This document shows, piece by piece, positions 8,003 to 14,490 of a DNA stretch of 36,570 nucleotides. This stretch comes from Oceanobacillus jordanicus (GTDB lineage Bacteria > Bacillota > Bacilli > Bacillales > Amphibacillaceae): positions 1-36,570 of the forward strand of contig NZ_JAIFZM010000024.1 in NCBI RefSeq assembly GCF_022095695.1, written 5' to 3'. The notes beneath the pieces are model-generated. The model saw only the letters and a list, made by a program, of their open reading frames with translations. It did not search any database and had not been told where the DNA came from. The number at the start of each line of letters is the position of its first letter. The stretch's first letter is position 1. Made by a program: the position numbers and the translations under genes.

Positions 8003-8913
8003 TGCTTCACCACCTTCATAAAAATATCTTCCATTTCAGCTTTATTTAATGAGAAACCAATGAGCGGCCAATCTTCTTGACCAGCTTTTTCTAAAAGGAT
8101 TTTTCGCAATAGGGTTAAATCATCTGCTATAACAGCTAGGCTGTTTTGGTTTACCTTTACTTCGGTCACAAAAGGGATGTTACGAATCCTTTTTTCATAT
8201 TGCTGCAAATCCTGTATACCCTGAAAATCAAGTTCAATCACGTCTGTTTGGTATTTCTCTCTCAGTTCCTGCATGGTACCGGACTCAATAAGCTTGCCTT
8301 TGTGAAGGAGTAGCATTTCATCACTAATCGCATCGGCATCACTTAAAATATGAGTGGAAAAGAGAATAGTCATAGACTCTTTCAACTCTTTCATTAGTGT
8401 CAGTACATCTCTTCTACCGAGCGGATCGAGTGATGATACTGGCTCATCTAAAATTAAGACCTTTGGTTGATGGATCAAGGCCTGAGCCAAACCAAGTCTT
8501 TGTTTCATCCCCCCAGAATAGCCACTAATCCGCTTGTTTTTGGCCTCTTCAATACCAACTTTTTTCAACATCTCATCAGCAGCTTTTGTAGCCTCGACTT
8601 TTGAAAGAAGGGATAACTGGCCACTATAAATAAGAAATTCCCTCCCTGTCATCCAATTGTAGAAGACGGGGTATTGTGGCAGGTAACCAATGAATTTCCG
8701 ATAGTCAACATGGTTCACGATATTGTCTAAACGTACGTCACCGTTAGTTGGGGATAGGAGACCTGAAAGCATTCGTAAAATGGTTGTTTTCCCAGCTCCG
8801 TTAGGCCCAATCAACGCAATACATTTTCCTTCCGGCAGCGAAAAACTGACATCGTCCACAGCGGTGTGTGAGCCATATTTTTTGGTAACATGCGTAGCAG
8901 ATAAAACCGTCAT
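7999..8913 (-). CDS. ABC transporter ATP-binding protein (YxlF-like)
   Basis: A 304-residue ATPase with Walker A GPNGAGKT (about 36-43), signature YSGGMKQRLGLAQAL, Walker B VLILDEPVSSLDP and switch His in STHILSD. A C-terminal regulatory extension of about 80 residues is typical of ABC-2 exporters of the YxlF/CcmA type. It starts directly after the stop of the PLDc_N gene and overlaps the permease start by 4 bp. With the permease at 7226-8002 it should form one exporter. The substrate is not deducible. Confidence 0.93.
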   Translation of the reverse strand: MTVLSATHVTKKYGSHTAVDDVSFSLPEGKCIALIGPNGAGKTTILRMLSGLLSPTNGDVRLDNIVNHVDYRKFIGYLPQYPVFYNWMTGREFLIYSGQLSLLSKVEATKAADEMLKKVGIEEAKNKRISGYSGGMKQRLGLAQALIHQPKVLILDEPVSSLDPLGRRDVLTLMKELKESMTILFSTHILSDADAISDEMLLLHKGKLIESGTMQELREKYQTDVIELDFQGIQDLQQYEKRIRNIPFVTEVKVNQNSLAVIADDLTLLRKILLEKAGQEDWPLIGFSLNKAEMEDIFMKVVKQ

Positions 8914-9117
8914 TTAATCATTTCTCCTTCCAAAGATAAAATAGGCGATTGGACCAATTGTATGAAGAACAACTACAATGAAAACCCACATACCCTTTCG
9001 TCCGTTCACATTATCAGCCTTGATTAAATCAATAAGTGCAATAACCATTAATATGGCTTGAATAATAAGAAATGGTGCAACAATTGCCCAGTCAATATTT
9101 TCGAAAAGCTCTTTCAT
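8914..9117 (-). CDS. Small membrane protein with PLDc_N domain (YxlE-like)
   Basis: A 67-residue protein with two membrane spans and the short domain found at the N-terminus of cardiolipin synthases (PLDc_N), ending in the typical GPIAYFIFGR motif. It has no catalytic domain. Stand-alone PLDc_N proteins often sit beside ABC exporters, as YxlE does beside YxlFG, and may act as small regulatory subunits. I choose ATG at 9117; a TTG two codons earlier is possible, but GGAG lies 9 nt from 9117. Confidence 0.85.
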   Translation of the reverse strand: MKELFENIDWAIVAPFLIIQAILMVIALIDLIKADNVNGRKGMWVFIVVVLHTIGPIAYFIFGRRND

Positions 9118-9135
9118 GGTCAAATGCTCCTTTCA

Positions 9136-10239
9136 TTACAAAGATAATAGTAAAGGAATACCTGCAGCTAAGAGGATAATGCCAAGCAGTATAATCCATG
9201 CTAGTGGCCGCGCCATATTCACTGTCCAGCCAATTCCAAATCGCTTTTCAAGGAACAAGGCAGGGTCATTTTTATTGAAATAAATTTGGCCAAGCTTCCA
9301 ATATCGATCATCATCTCTATCCACATAGCTACTATTATTTACGGCTTGTTTCCTGACACGACTGCCACCTTGACCTGTGGTGATGGAAAGGATTAGAGTA
9401 GCAATAATCATCCCACCGGTTAACACGAGAGGGGCACCAACTAGCAGCTCTGATTGGATAGGCTGATAAAAGGAGTATTGGATAAAGGAAAACAAAAACG
9501 TTAAACCATAACTCGTTATTACGATAAAGGCGGACCATCTTCTTCTGAAAACGCGATTTTGTTCGGCAGATACTTCAGGGTTATCTCCATCAATTTGTTG
9601 CTTTGCTCTTGTAATGATTATATTGACAAACAAGAAGAGACAAGCTAGGAAAACTTGCATGATCGGCATCAACAGGATGACTCTATAAGACGTTTCTGCC
9701 GAGTTCGTTATATTACCGGAAAAGTCATATTGCATGGGAATCGTGTGAGGCAACGTGTCGTAATAAATGAAAGATAAGGCAGCAGTGATAAATGCGATTA
9801 AAAAAGACGGGATGAACCATAGATTGCTAACGGAAAGCTTTTGCCGGCGAAAACGCAGATCAATGGAAAGTTGTTGCTTTTTATTTCTAACCCATCCTTC
9901 TTCTGCTTTCCGCTGCTTTACTTGCCTGTGGAAATACAAGTACAAGAAAAAGCTGATTATCAAGTAGCCAAGTATGATAGCGCCGAGTAGGATGCTAAGT
10001 GTGGTCTCATTATCACTTGTAGTACCAAATCCAAGAAATATAATCGTAACGATCAAACTAGCAATGCCAACAGCAATTGCATACTTTTTACGGAATTGTT
10101 TCATTTCATTGGTATGATAGATTTCCTCTGGTATAGAGACACCGAAGCTTTCTGTTTTCCTCGTCAAATATGGGATAAACATCATGATAATAAACACGGG
10201 GGCGATAATAAAAAAGAATAATAATAGAATAAATGTCAT
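9136..10239 (-). CDS. DUF1648/DUF5808 multi-span membrane protein
   Basis: A 367-residue membrane protein with about eight to nine spans. A DUF1648 segment is visible at LPHTIPMQYDFSGNITN, and the C-terminus carries a DUF5808-type motif (DDRYWKLGQIYFNKNDPALF then EKRFGIGW). The family is associated with GntR regulators and envelope stress; B. subtilis SdpI, the immunity and signal protein for SdpC toxin, carries DUF1648, so a peptide-immunity or sensing role is possible but unproven. The start overlaps the GntR stop by 4 bp (ATGA). Confidence 0.82.
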   Translation of the reverse strand: MTFILLLFFFIIAPVFIIMMFIPYLTRKTESFGVSIPEEIYHTNEMKQFRKKYAIAVGIASLIVTIIFLGFGTTSDNETTLSILLGAIILGYLIISFFLYLYFHRQVKQRKAEEGWVRNKKQQLSIDLRFRRQKLSVSNLWFIPSFLIAFITAALSFIYYDTLPHTIPMQYDFSGNITNSAETSYRVILLMPIMQVFLACLFLFVNIIITRAKQQIDGDNPEVSAEQNRVFRRRWSAFIVITSYGLTFLFSFIQYSFYQPIQSELLVGAPLVLTGGMIIATLILSITTGQGGSRVRKQAVNNSSYVDRDDDRYWKLGQIYFNKNDPALFLEKRFGIGWTVNMARPLAWIILLGIILLAAGIPLLLSL

Positions 10240-10631
10240 TTTTTCTCACCTTCCTCTTTAAATTCGTTAAATAGCTCCTGGCATTGCTTTAAAAACTCTT
10301 CCTCGGAAACCTGACGGCAAATGGATTCAGCAACGAAAGGACGAAGCTTTTTCTGTACTTGTTTCATGTAAGCAGCGTCTGCTTTTGCGACCCCATCTGG
10401 ATGAATGACAACTCCTTTTTGTCTATGAATAAGGATAAAGCCTTCTTGTTTTAAATGCTGATACGCTTTGTTTACAGTGTGCAGGTTGATGCCAATATCT
10501 GCTGCCATTGCTCTTACTGAGGGCAGCGGATCACCAGGCGAAAGGTTTTTCTTGGCTATCCCCTCAATAATTTGATGGATTAATTGGGTGTAAATTGGTT
10601 CATCTGATTCAAAGTCAAGACGAATAAACAT
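10236..10631 (-). CDS. GntR-family regulator, YhcF/YtrA type
   Basis: A 131-residue regulator with an N-terminal GntR winged helix (DEPIYTQLIHQIIEGI, PGDPLPSVRAMAADIGI, NLHTVNKAYQHLKQEGFI) and a short helical tail. It is first in the five-gene operon running to 7226 and presumably represses it through the inverted repeat at 10665-10687. The start is placed at 10631: GAAAGGG lies 8 nt upstream, whereas the ATG seven codons earlier has no RBS. Nothing suggests the gene is degraded. Confidence 0.9.
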   Translation of the reverse strand: MFIRLDFESDEPIYTQLIHQIIEGIAKKNLSPGDPLPSVRAMAADIGINLHTVNKAYQHLKQEGFILIHRQKGVVIHPDGVAKADAAYMKQVQKKLRPFVAESICRQVSEEEFLKQCQELFNEFKEEGEKK

Positions 10632-10664
10632 GTAAATAACCCTTTCTGTCATTTTATGTTCTAA

Positions 10665-10704
10665 CTGTTATACATATAATATAACAGATAAACATAAAGT
10701 GCAA
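10665..10704 (-). promoter_or_regulatory. Promoter and operator of the GntR-DUF1648-ABC operon
   Basis: On the minus strand TTGCAC (10704-10699) and TATTAT (10681-10676) are 17 bp apart. An inverted repeat with perfect 8-bp arms, CTGTTATA and TATAACAG (10665-10672, 10680-10687), overlaps the -10 and the start site. This is the expected geometry for GntR autorepression. Confidence 0.75.
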
Positions 10705-10844
10705 TATAAAAAGCGTATTAGATAAGTTCACATTCGCTCGTCTTTTAATAAATGTGTCTTATTTCTTATACTTTGACCTTCAAAAATTCAACTGACTCGT
10801 CATAGCTTCTTAGTTAAATCTTATCTTTTCGAACGTAAAAAAAA

Positions 10845-10867
10845 GAACTGATATCTAAAATCAGCTC
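10845..10867 (-). terminator. Terminator of the XRE regulator gene
   Basis: On the minus strand GAGCTGAT and ATCAGTTC pair around a short A/T loop, then eight Ts follow. It lies just after the stop at 10872. Confidence 0.85.
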
Positions 10868-10871
10868 CTTT

Positions 10872-11288
10872 TTATAACTGTTCGTATTGGTCTAACATAG
10901 CTTCGAGGATCTTTTGAATCGACTCTTGTTTCTTTTCTGGTAAAGCTTGGATTCTGTTTAAATATTCCTTCATTTTGGGATGCGAACGTAAATAGTCGAT
11001 ATTTTGGTATAGTTCTTGGTCGAGCCCAACTTTATTCTGTCCATAGACTCGTTGGAAGTCTTTTAGCATTTCTTGCTCATAAGCAAAGCTACCTGTGAGA
11101 TGGTCCAGTGAGAGCTCAAATAACGAAGCAATTTTAAGTAATGAGGCAACATCTGGAACCGCAGTCCTGTTCTCCCATTTTGTTACAACAGATCGGGAAA
11201 TGGCTAGTTTGTCTGCTAAATCTTGTTGAGTCCAGCCATTTTGCATTCTAAAATGTTTTATATTTACTGCGAGTTTTTCTAATTTCAT
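10872..11288 (-). CDS. XRE-family HTH transcriptional regulator
   Basis: A 138-residue protein with an N-terminal Cro/C1-type HTH (about 6-62: NIKHFRMQNGWTQQDLADKL, ISRSVVTKWENRTAVP, LLKIASLFELSLDHL) and a helical C-terminal part of about 75 residues with no recognised domain. It is transcribed divergently from the small gene at 11430, and the two 15-bp palindromes between them are probably its operators. The start is uncertain: ATG at 11288, or GTG at 11294 or 11297. I prefer ATG with GGTG just upstream. Probably a local repressor. Confidence 0.88.
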   Translation of the reverse strand: MKLEKLAVNIKHFRMQNGWTQQDLADKLAISRSVVTKWENRTAVPDVASLLKIASLFELSLDHLTGSFAYEQEMLKDFQRVYGQNKVGLDQELYQNIDYLRSHPKMKEYLNRIQALPEKKQESIQKILEAMLDQYEQL

Positions 11289-11369
11289 GTGCACCACTAA
11301 CTTTCTAATCTCAAGCTTTTTGTATCTTTCATACTATCATGACGAAAAGAGACAGAAGGGGAATTGTTT

Positions 11370-11411
11370 GTTCTTATATAGAACATATAGTAAAATGTTC
11401 TCATATAGAAC
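11370..11411. promoter_or_regulatory. Twin 15-bp palindromic operators
   Basis: GTTCTTATATAGAAC (11370-11384) and GTTCTCATATAGAAC (11397-11411) are two near-identical palindromes, each GTTCT-5-AGAAC, spaced 27 bp centre to centre. They lie between the XRE gene and the divergent dsRBD-like gene, the second ending only 18 bp before that start codon. They are probable binding sites for the XRE repressor, controlling both directions. Confidence 0.8.
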
Positions 11412-11429
11412 TTATGTGAGGTGAATTTA

Positions 11430-11753
11430 ATGGTGAGTTGTATGATTCTTAGGCATCCTACGATATCTAACTTAACGAAATGCAAAATGTTGCGTTTCCT
11501 TTTCCATGAAGTAAATTTTGAAATCCACGTGGTGAAACAGGATACGGTTGTTATCTATGTGTGGAATATCCAGCAAACGGAGCTTTGGCAAGCAGCCGTG
11601 ATGGTTGCAGTGACGGATATAGAAGTTGGCTATGGAAAAGGATTTAGTAAACATGAAGCAAGAAAAAAAGCAGACCATGTGTTAAGAAAATGGGTTCACA
11701 TTCCAGTATCTACAGGAGTAGAAGACGGATATTCTGGTAGCTTTGGTATCTAA
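11430..11753 (+). CDS. Small protein with dsRBD-like C-terminal half
   Basis: A 107-residue protein that I do not recognise as a named family. Residues from about 50 to 90 (WQAAVMVAVTDIEVGYGKG followed by FSKHEARKKADHVLRKW) resemble the last strand and helix of a double-stranded RNA-binding domain: a beta strand, a G-x-G-x-S-K turn, then a basic amphipathic helix, as in the tail of RNase III. The N-terminal part is a weaker match. RBS GAGGTGA about 6 nt from ATG 11430; a GTG at 11421 is less likely. It is divergent from the XRE gene and probably repressed through the twin palindromes. RNA binding is an inference. Confidence 0.6.
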   Translation: MVSCMILRHPTISNLTKCKMLRFLFHEVNFEIHVVKQDTVVIYVWNIQQTELWQAAVMVAVTDIEVGYGKGFSKHEARKKADHVLRKWVHIPVSTGVEDGYSGSFGI

Positions 11754-11765
11754 AAACATAAAATA

Positions 11766-11796
11766 AAAAAAGAAATCAAAGCGGTTAGCTTCGATT
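11766..11796 (-). terminator. Terminator of yfhE
   Basis: On the minus strand GAATCGAAGC and GCTTTGATTTC pair with one bulge and a G-T pair, followed by seven Ts. The stop codon of yfhE lies in the loop region. Confidence 0.7.
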
Positions 11797-11919
11797 CCCT
11801 CTTTGTGACAGCTGCTGATAAACGCGATCTGCTTGCTTAAATTCTTTCTGATAGAGAACTTCTTGTGTTTTTGATAGAAATTTCTCATGCTGCTGCAATT
11901 GTTTGCCGTTGTGCTTCAT
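11785..11919 (-). CDS. yfhE: YfhE-like small protein (44 aa)
   Basis: The ORF encodes 44 residues starting MKHNGKQLQQHEKFLSKTQE. The core, TQEVLYQKEFKQADRVY, matches the short YfhE family of Bacillus (a B. subtilis protein of about 36 residues, function unknown), and its position upstream of yfhF and recX on the minus strand fits B. subtilis synteny. A very strong RBS, GGAGGTG, lies 5 nt before the ATG. The protein is highly charged, without a signal peptide or membrane span. The family assignment comes from recalled sequence similarity, supported by gene order. Confidence 0.75.
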   Translation of the reverse strand: MKHNGKQLQQHEKFLSKTQEVLYQKEFKQADRVYQQLSQRGNRS

Positions 11920-11982
11920 TAGAACACCTCCATGTATCCATTAGGATCACCAAGAGGGTGGAATCTATACATTTTTTTTAGA

Positions 11983-12540
11983 TTAACCAACTTCCTCTTC
12001 AGTATGCTGCTGTTCGGTGTTTGCAAAAGTTTGGTAAGAAACGTAATGATCCTTCGAGATTAAGAACAAATCATATACCTCTTCTTGCTTATTTATCTCT
12101 TGGTACACTTCTGGATAGGTGTTATTGGCAATCGTCACATATGGTAGCTTTAATACTGCTTTCAGCGACCTGCTGTTTGTTTTTCTTACTTTCATAAACA
12201 CGCCATTCATATTATGAGTCAGAAAGAGCTCATCAAAGAATTGCTCCTTCGCACGTTTATTATAGCCTTTTCCAAAGTAGGGCTGGCCAATCCATGTTGC
12301 AAGAAACCCATACCCATCCTGTATATCAAATAGACTTATCGTACCAATTGGGTGGTAATATTCATCTAGAATTGTACGGGAAACGAGTTCTTCATTTTCC
12401 TCAGCTTCCATTGTCTGTTTTGTAATGAAGAGAAACTCCTCACTTGAGTAGGCTTTATGTCTAACATAGGGGAAGACCTCTGGATGTTTAATCAGTTCAT
12501 ATAATACAGGCGCCTCTTGTAGGTCACGCATTTTAAGCAT
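11983..12540 (-). CDS. GNAT-family N-acetyltransferase (RimJ/RimL type)
   Basis: A 185-residue acetyltransferase-like protein. The N-terminus (RDLQEAPVLYELIKHPEVFPYVR) and the acetyl-CoA-binding region (ATWIGQPYFGKGYNKRAKEQ, with the GKGYN turn) follow the RimJ/RimL pattern, then MKVRKTNSRSLKAVLKL corresponds to the NxxS helix. The C-terminal tail after about 150 is not typical. The acceptor substrate is unknown. RBS AAGGAGGG lies 8 nt from the ATG and is the 3' arm of a hairpin, so translation is probably controlled by the leader at 12541-12720. Confidence 0.85.
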   Translation of the reverse strand: MLKMRDLQEAPVLYELIKHPEVFPYVRHKAYSSEEFLFITKQTMEAEENEELVSRTILDEYYHPIGTISLFDIQDGYGFLATWIGQPYFGKGYNKRAKEQFFDELFLTHNMNGVFMKVRKTNSRSLKAVLKLPYVTIANNTYPEVYQEINKQEEVYDLFLISKDHYVSYQTFANTEQQHTEEEVG

Positions 12541-12720
12541 AAAAAATACCCTCCTTATGGACAGGTGGGTATTCTAAATAACCATAAGGGAATTTAGTAA
12601 GTTGACCCACCCACGAATTTTTAGTTAACGTTCAACAAAAATTCGGGGTGGGAATCGAACCCACTAGAACCAGCATTGCTGGTGGCGCACCATTTGCCTT
12701 CCCTATTTAATTTCTACGTT
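12541..12720 (-). promoter_or_regulatory. Candidate structured leader RNA with Shine-Dalgarno sequestration
   Basis: Read on the minus strand, the 180 nt before the GNAT start hold interlocking complementary segments. An 8-bp stem, CCUUAUGG (12589-12582) with CCAUAAGG (12560-12553), covers the Shine-Dalgarno sequence. CCCACCCCGAAUUUUU (12652-12637) pairs with AAAAAUUCGUGGGUGGG (12622-12606) over 16 bp with one bulged U. Its first strand also forms a tRNA-T-arm-like hairpin (GUGGG-UUCGAUU-CCCAC, 12664-12648), and its second strand can instead pair with ACCCACC (12570-12564) in the loop of the Shine-Dalgarno hairpin. Two smaller hairpins lie upstream. The complementarity is seen directly; switching is inferred. 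I found no convincing promoter. Confidence 0.6.
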
Positions 12721-12774
12721 CTAACTTATATTTCATCTCTTTCGGTTATGAATTTGATGTTTGATAGCATTATT

Positions 12775-13032
12775 TTACACATTTTTATTTAGAAAGGGAA
12801 TACCCTTTTTTGTAAAATTTCCCGACAAATTTTTACAATAAATTGATAAACAAAAATATATGCAGGAGGTTTCAGTAACGCCGACAACCACTGCAACATA
12901 AACTGGGCTTTCTGTGGCTTCCGGCTCGTGTTTTGCATACTCGGGTCTACGTATTTTGCCGGGTCTAGTGGAATATAAACGCCATCTAATTATATGGCTT
13001 AACAGGACTTCCAGGAGAGGTCTATTCTTCAA
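12775..13032 (-). CDS. Short ORF of repeated intergenic type, doubtful gene
   Basis: An 85-codon frame starts 11 bp inside the end of yfhF and runs into the spacer. The middle (RRPEYAKHEPEATESPVYVA) is encoded by DNA richer in G+C than its surroundings (about 12880-12980), and I have the impression that this segment recurs in Bacillaceae genomes, often without a good start. There is no clear RBS. The C-terminal part is AT-rich and looks non-coding. It may be a non-coding repeat whose open frame is incidental, or a small conserved protein. No function can be proposed. Confidence 0.3.
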   Translation of the reverse strand: MKNRPLLEVLLSHIIRWRLYSTRPGKIRRPEYAKHEPEATESPVYVAVVVGVTETSCIYFCLSIYCKNLSGNFTKKGIPFLNKNV

Positions 13033-13912
13033 TGGAACTTATTGCTTCTTTTAGACGCGGATAATTAAATTGGAAACCATGGTCCTGGGCTTTTTTAGGA
13101 AGGACATATTGACCTTTTGTGACAAGCTGCCCCATTTCACCGATAAGTAAATGAATCATAGTAGATGGTACAGGTAACCAGTGGGGCCTATGCATTACAG
13201 AAGCTAGTATACGCATAAAATCTTTATTGCGTTTTGGATTTGGCGCCGTAGCATTTACCGGTCCTTCTATCTTTGGATCATTTAAACAAAATTGAATTAA
13301 GCGAACTACATCATCTATATGAATCCAGGAGAGCCATTGTTCCCCTGTTCCGATTTTTCCTCCGGCAAATAGTTTAACTGGTAAGCGCATAAGAGGAAAG
13401 GCTCCTTCCTTACCTAGAATTACACCAAATCGCAAAAATACAGTGCGGATACCGAGTTGATTCTCAGCTTGATTAGCCACTGCTTCCCACTCAAGAGCCA
13501 CTTCCGCAAGAAAATCATTCCCAGCTTCATTTGTTGCTTCTGTAAAAATCTTATCCTCCGAACTGCCAAAATATCCAACAGCAGATCCACTAATAAACAC
13601 ATCTGGTTTATTGTCCATTTTTTTAATCATTTCAACGAGTAAATGGGTTATGTTAATACGGCTTTCTAAAATAGACTGCTTTTTACTTTTTGTCCAATAG
13701 CCAAAAAGGGACTCGCCTGCAAGGTTAATAACCGCATTGATATGGGGTAATGTGGTTGGATCGTGGTCATAGCCAATAAATGTTGCTAACTCCGAGTTCT
13801 GTTTATTCTCAGGTGAGCGGGTAAGTATGTACGTATGATGTCCATTCTCATGGAGAGCTTTTGTGAGGTGTTTCCCCACAAACCCAGTTCCACCAGTTAT
13901 TAAAATATTCAT
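13022..13912 (-). CDS. yfhF: TIGR01777-family SDR epimerase (YfhF-like)
   Basis: A 296-residue NAD(P)-binding Rossmann protein of the atypical extended SDR family TIGR01777, related to the cell-division-linked epimerase YfcH/SulA. The dinucleotide motif GGTGFVG is near residues 7-13, the INLAGE motif follows, and the active-site YxxxK is replaced as usual in this family (SGSAVGYFGSSED). The C-terminal DUF1731 segment is present (RNKDFMRILASVMHRP, LPKKAQDHGFQFNYP). The ATG at 13912 has AGGTG 6 nt upstream; a GTG three codons earlier is less likely. The biochemical role is unknown. Order and strand relative to recX match B. subtilis. Confidence 0.9.
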   Translation of the reverse strand: MNILITGGTGFVGKHLTKALHENGHHTYILTRSPENKQNSELATFIGYDHDPTTLPHINAVINLAGESLFGYWTKSKKQSILESRINITHLLVEMIKKMDNKPDVFISGSAVGYFGSSEDKIFTEATNEAGNDFLAEVALEWEAVANQAENQLGIRTVFLRFGVILGKEGAFPLMRLPVKLFAGGKIGTGEQWLSWIHIDDVVRLIQFCLNDPKIEGPVNATAPNPKRNKDFMRILASVMHRPHWLPVPSTMIHLLIGEMGQLVTKGQYVLPKKAQDHGFQFNYPRLKEAISSIEE

Positions 13913-13941
13913 TTCTAACACCTGCTTTTCAACAAAATTTA

Positions 13942-14097
13942 TCCCGGAGCAACGGTCCGTAAGACTCCCACTTCAAAACGTGAAGTCAAGCCGTGATGAT
14001 TAAGTGGAAGTAAACGGACGCTAACACCCCGATTCGTTCAACTAACAATAGTGGGGGAAGAACGAAACCCCCAACTGATTGAAGTTTCACTTTATAG
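13942..14097. repeat. Structured intergenic repeat with two hairpins
   Basis: The segment can form a hairpin from GTCCGT (13955-13960) and CCACTT (13968-13973) with AAGTGG (14002-14007) and ACGGAC (14014-14019), and a second from GTGGGGG (14051-14057) with CCCCC (14068-14072). It encodes nothing. It looks like a decayed copy of a short repeat common in Bacillaceae intergenic regions; a relation to IS200/IS605-type element ends is possible but cannot be shown here. The spacer 14098-14213 that follows is AT-rich with no recognised feature. Confidence 0.55.
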
Positions 14098-14213
14098 TTA
14101 TATATAGGATATGCAAAATCTCCGTTAGAAAACAGCGTAAGCATTGTTTGTTAGTAAAAAATGTTTCCTCCCCTATTTAGGAAGAAATTTATAAGTTTTT
14201 TGTGAAACTGTGT

Positions 14214-14429
14214 ATCAACGTCCAGTTCCGGGCCAAAAACTAGGCAACTTCACGAATCGCACTTATACCCGGAGGGTGAAAGTCATCATCGGTTCCGGAA
14301 TTAAGGTAGGTCGGCTAAAACCGTCCTTTGCGGCCAACACCGACATACCCCTTTGCCAGGGGCATGATTCCTTTATCTTGATTGCTTCGTTCCAGCCGCT
14401 ACGTTTCTAAACGGCGCCCTACACTTTTG
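14214..14429. repeat. Long Bacillaceae-type intergenic repeat, copy A
   Basis: About 215 bp align with the segment at 23036-23302. Identical or near-identical blocks are the core CGCACTTATACCCGGAGGG at 14259-14277, a GGTCGGCTAAAACCG block, GGCCAACACCGACATACCCC, and GGGGCATG. The ends are complementary-like (CGTCCAGTTCC... and ...GGCGCCCTACACTTTTG), matching CGTCTAGCTCCAGCG... and ...GGGGCGCTTACGCTTTTG in copy B. Copy A lacks a block of about 50 bp present in copy B. Non-coding. Confidence 0.8.
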
Positions 14430-14490
14430 ATCTTTAAACGCGAACTTTTGCTCTGTTTTTGTTAAGATAAGAAAGGAGGGGTGAAACAAC

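Noticed and set aside
12641-12704. Complete tRNA gene on the minus strand
   Set aside because: The T-arm, variable-arm-like hairpin and acceptor 3' strand are there, but no matching acceptor 5' strand, D-arm or anticodon arm is found upstream.
12790-12850. Sigma-B promoter (GGGTAT on the minus strand) for the leader RNA
   Set aside because: No GTTTAA-like -35 at the right distance; the GGGTAT is part of a small AAAGGG/CCCTTT hairpin.
14210-14410. 66-codon open frame
   Set aside because: It lies wholly inside intergenic repeat copy A and shares no protein-level conservation with the frame in copy B.
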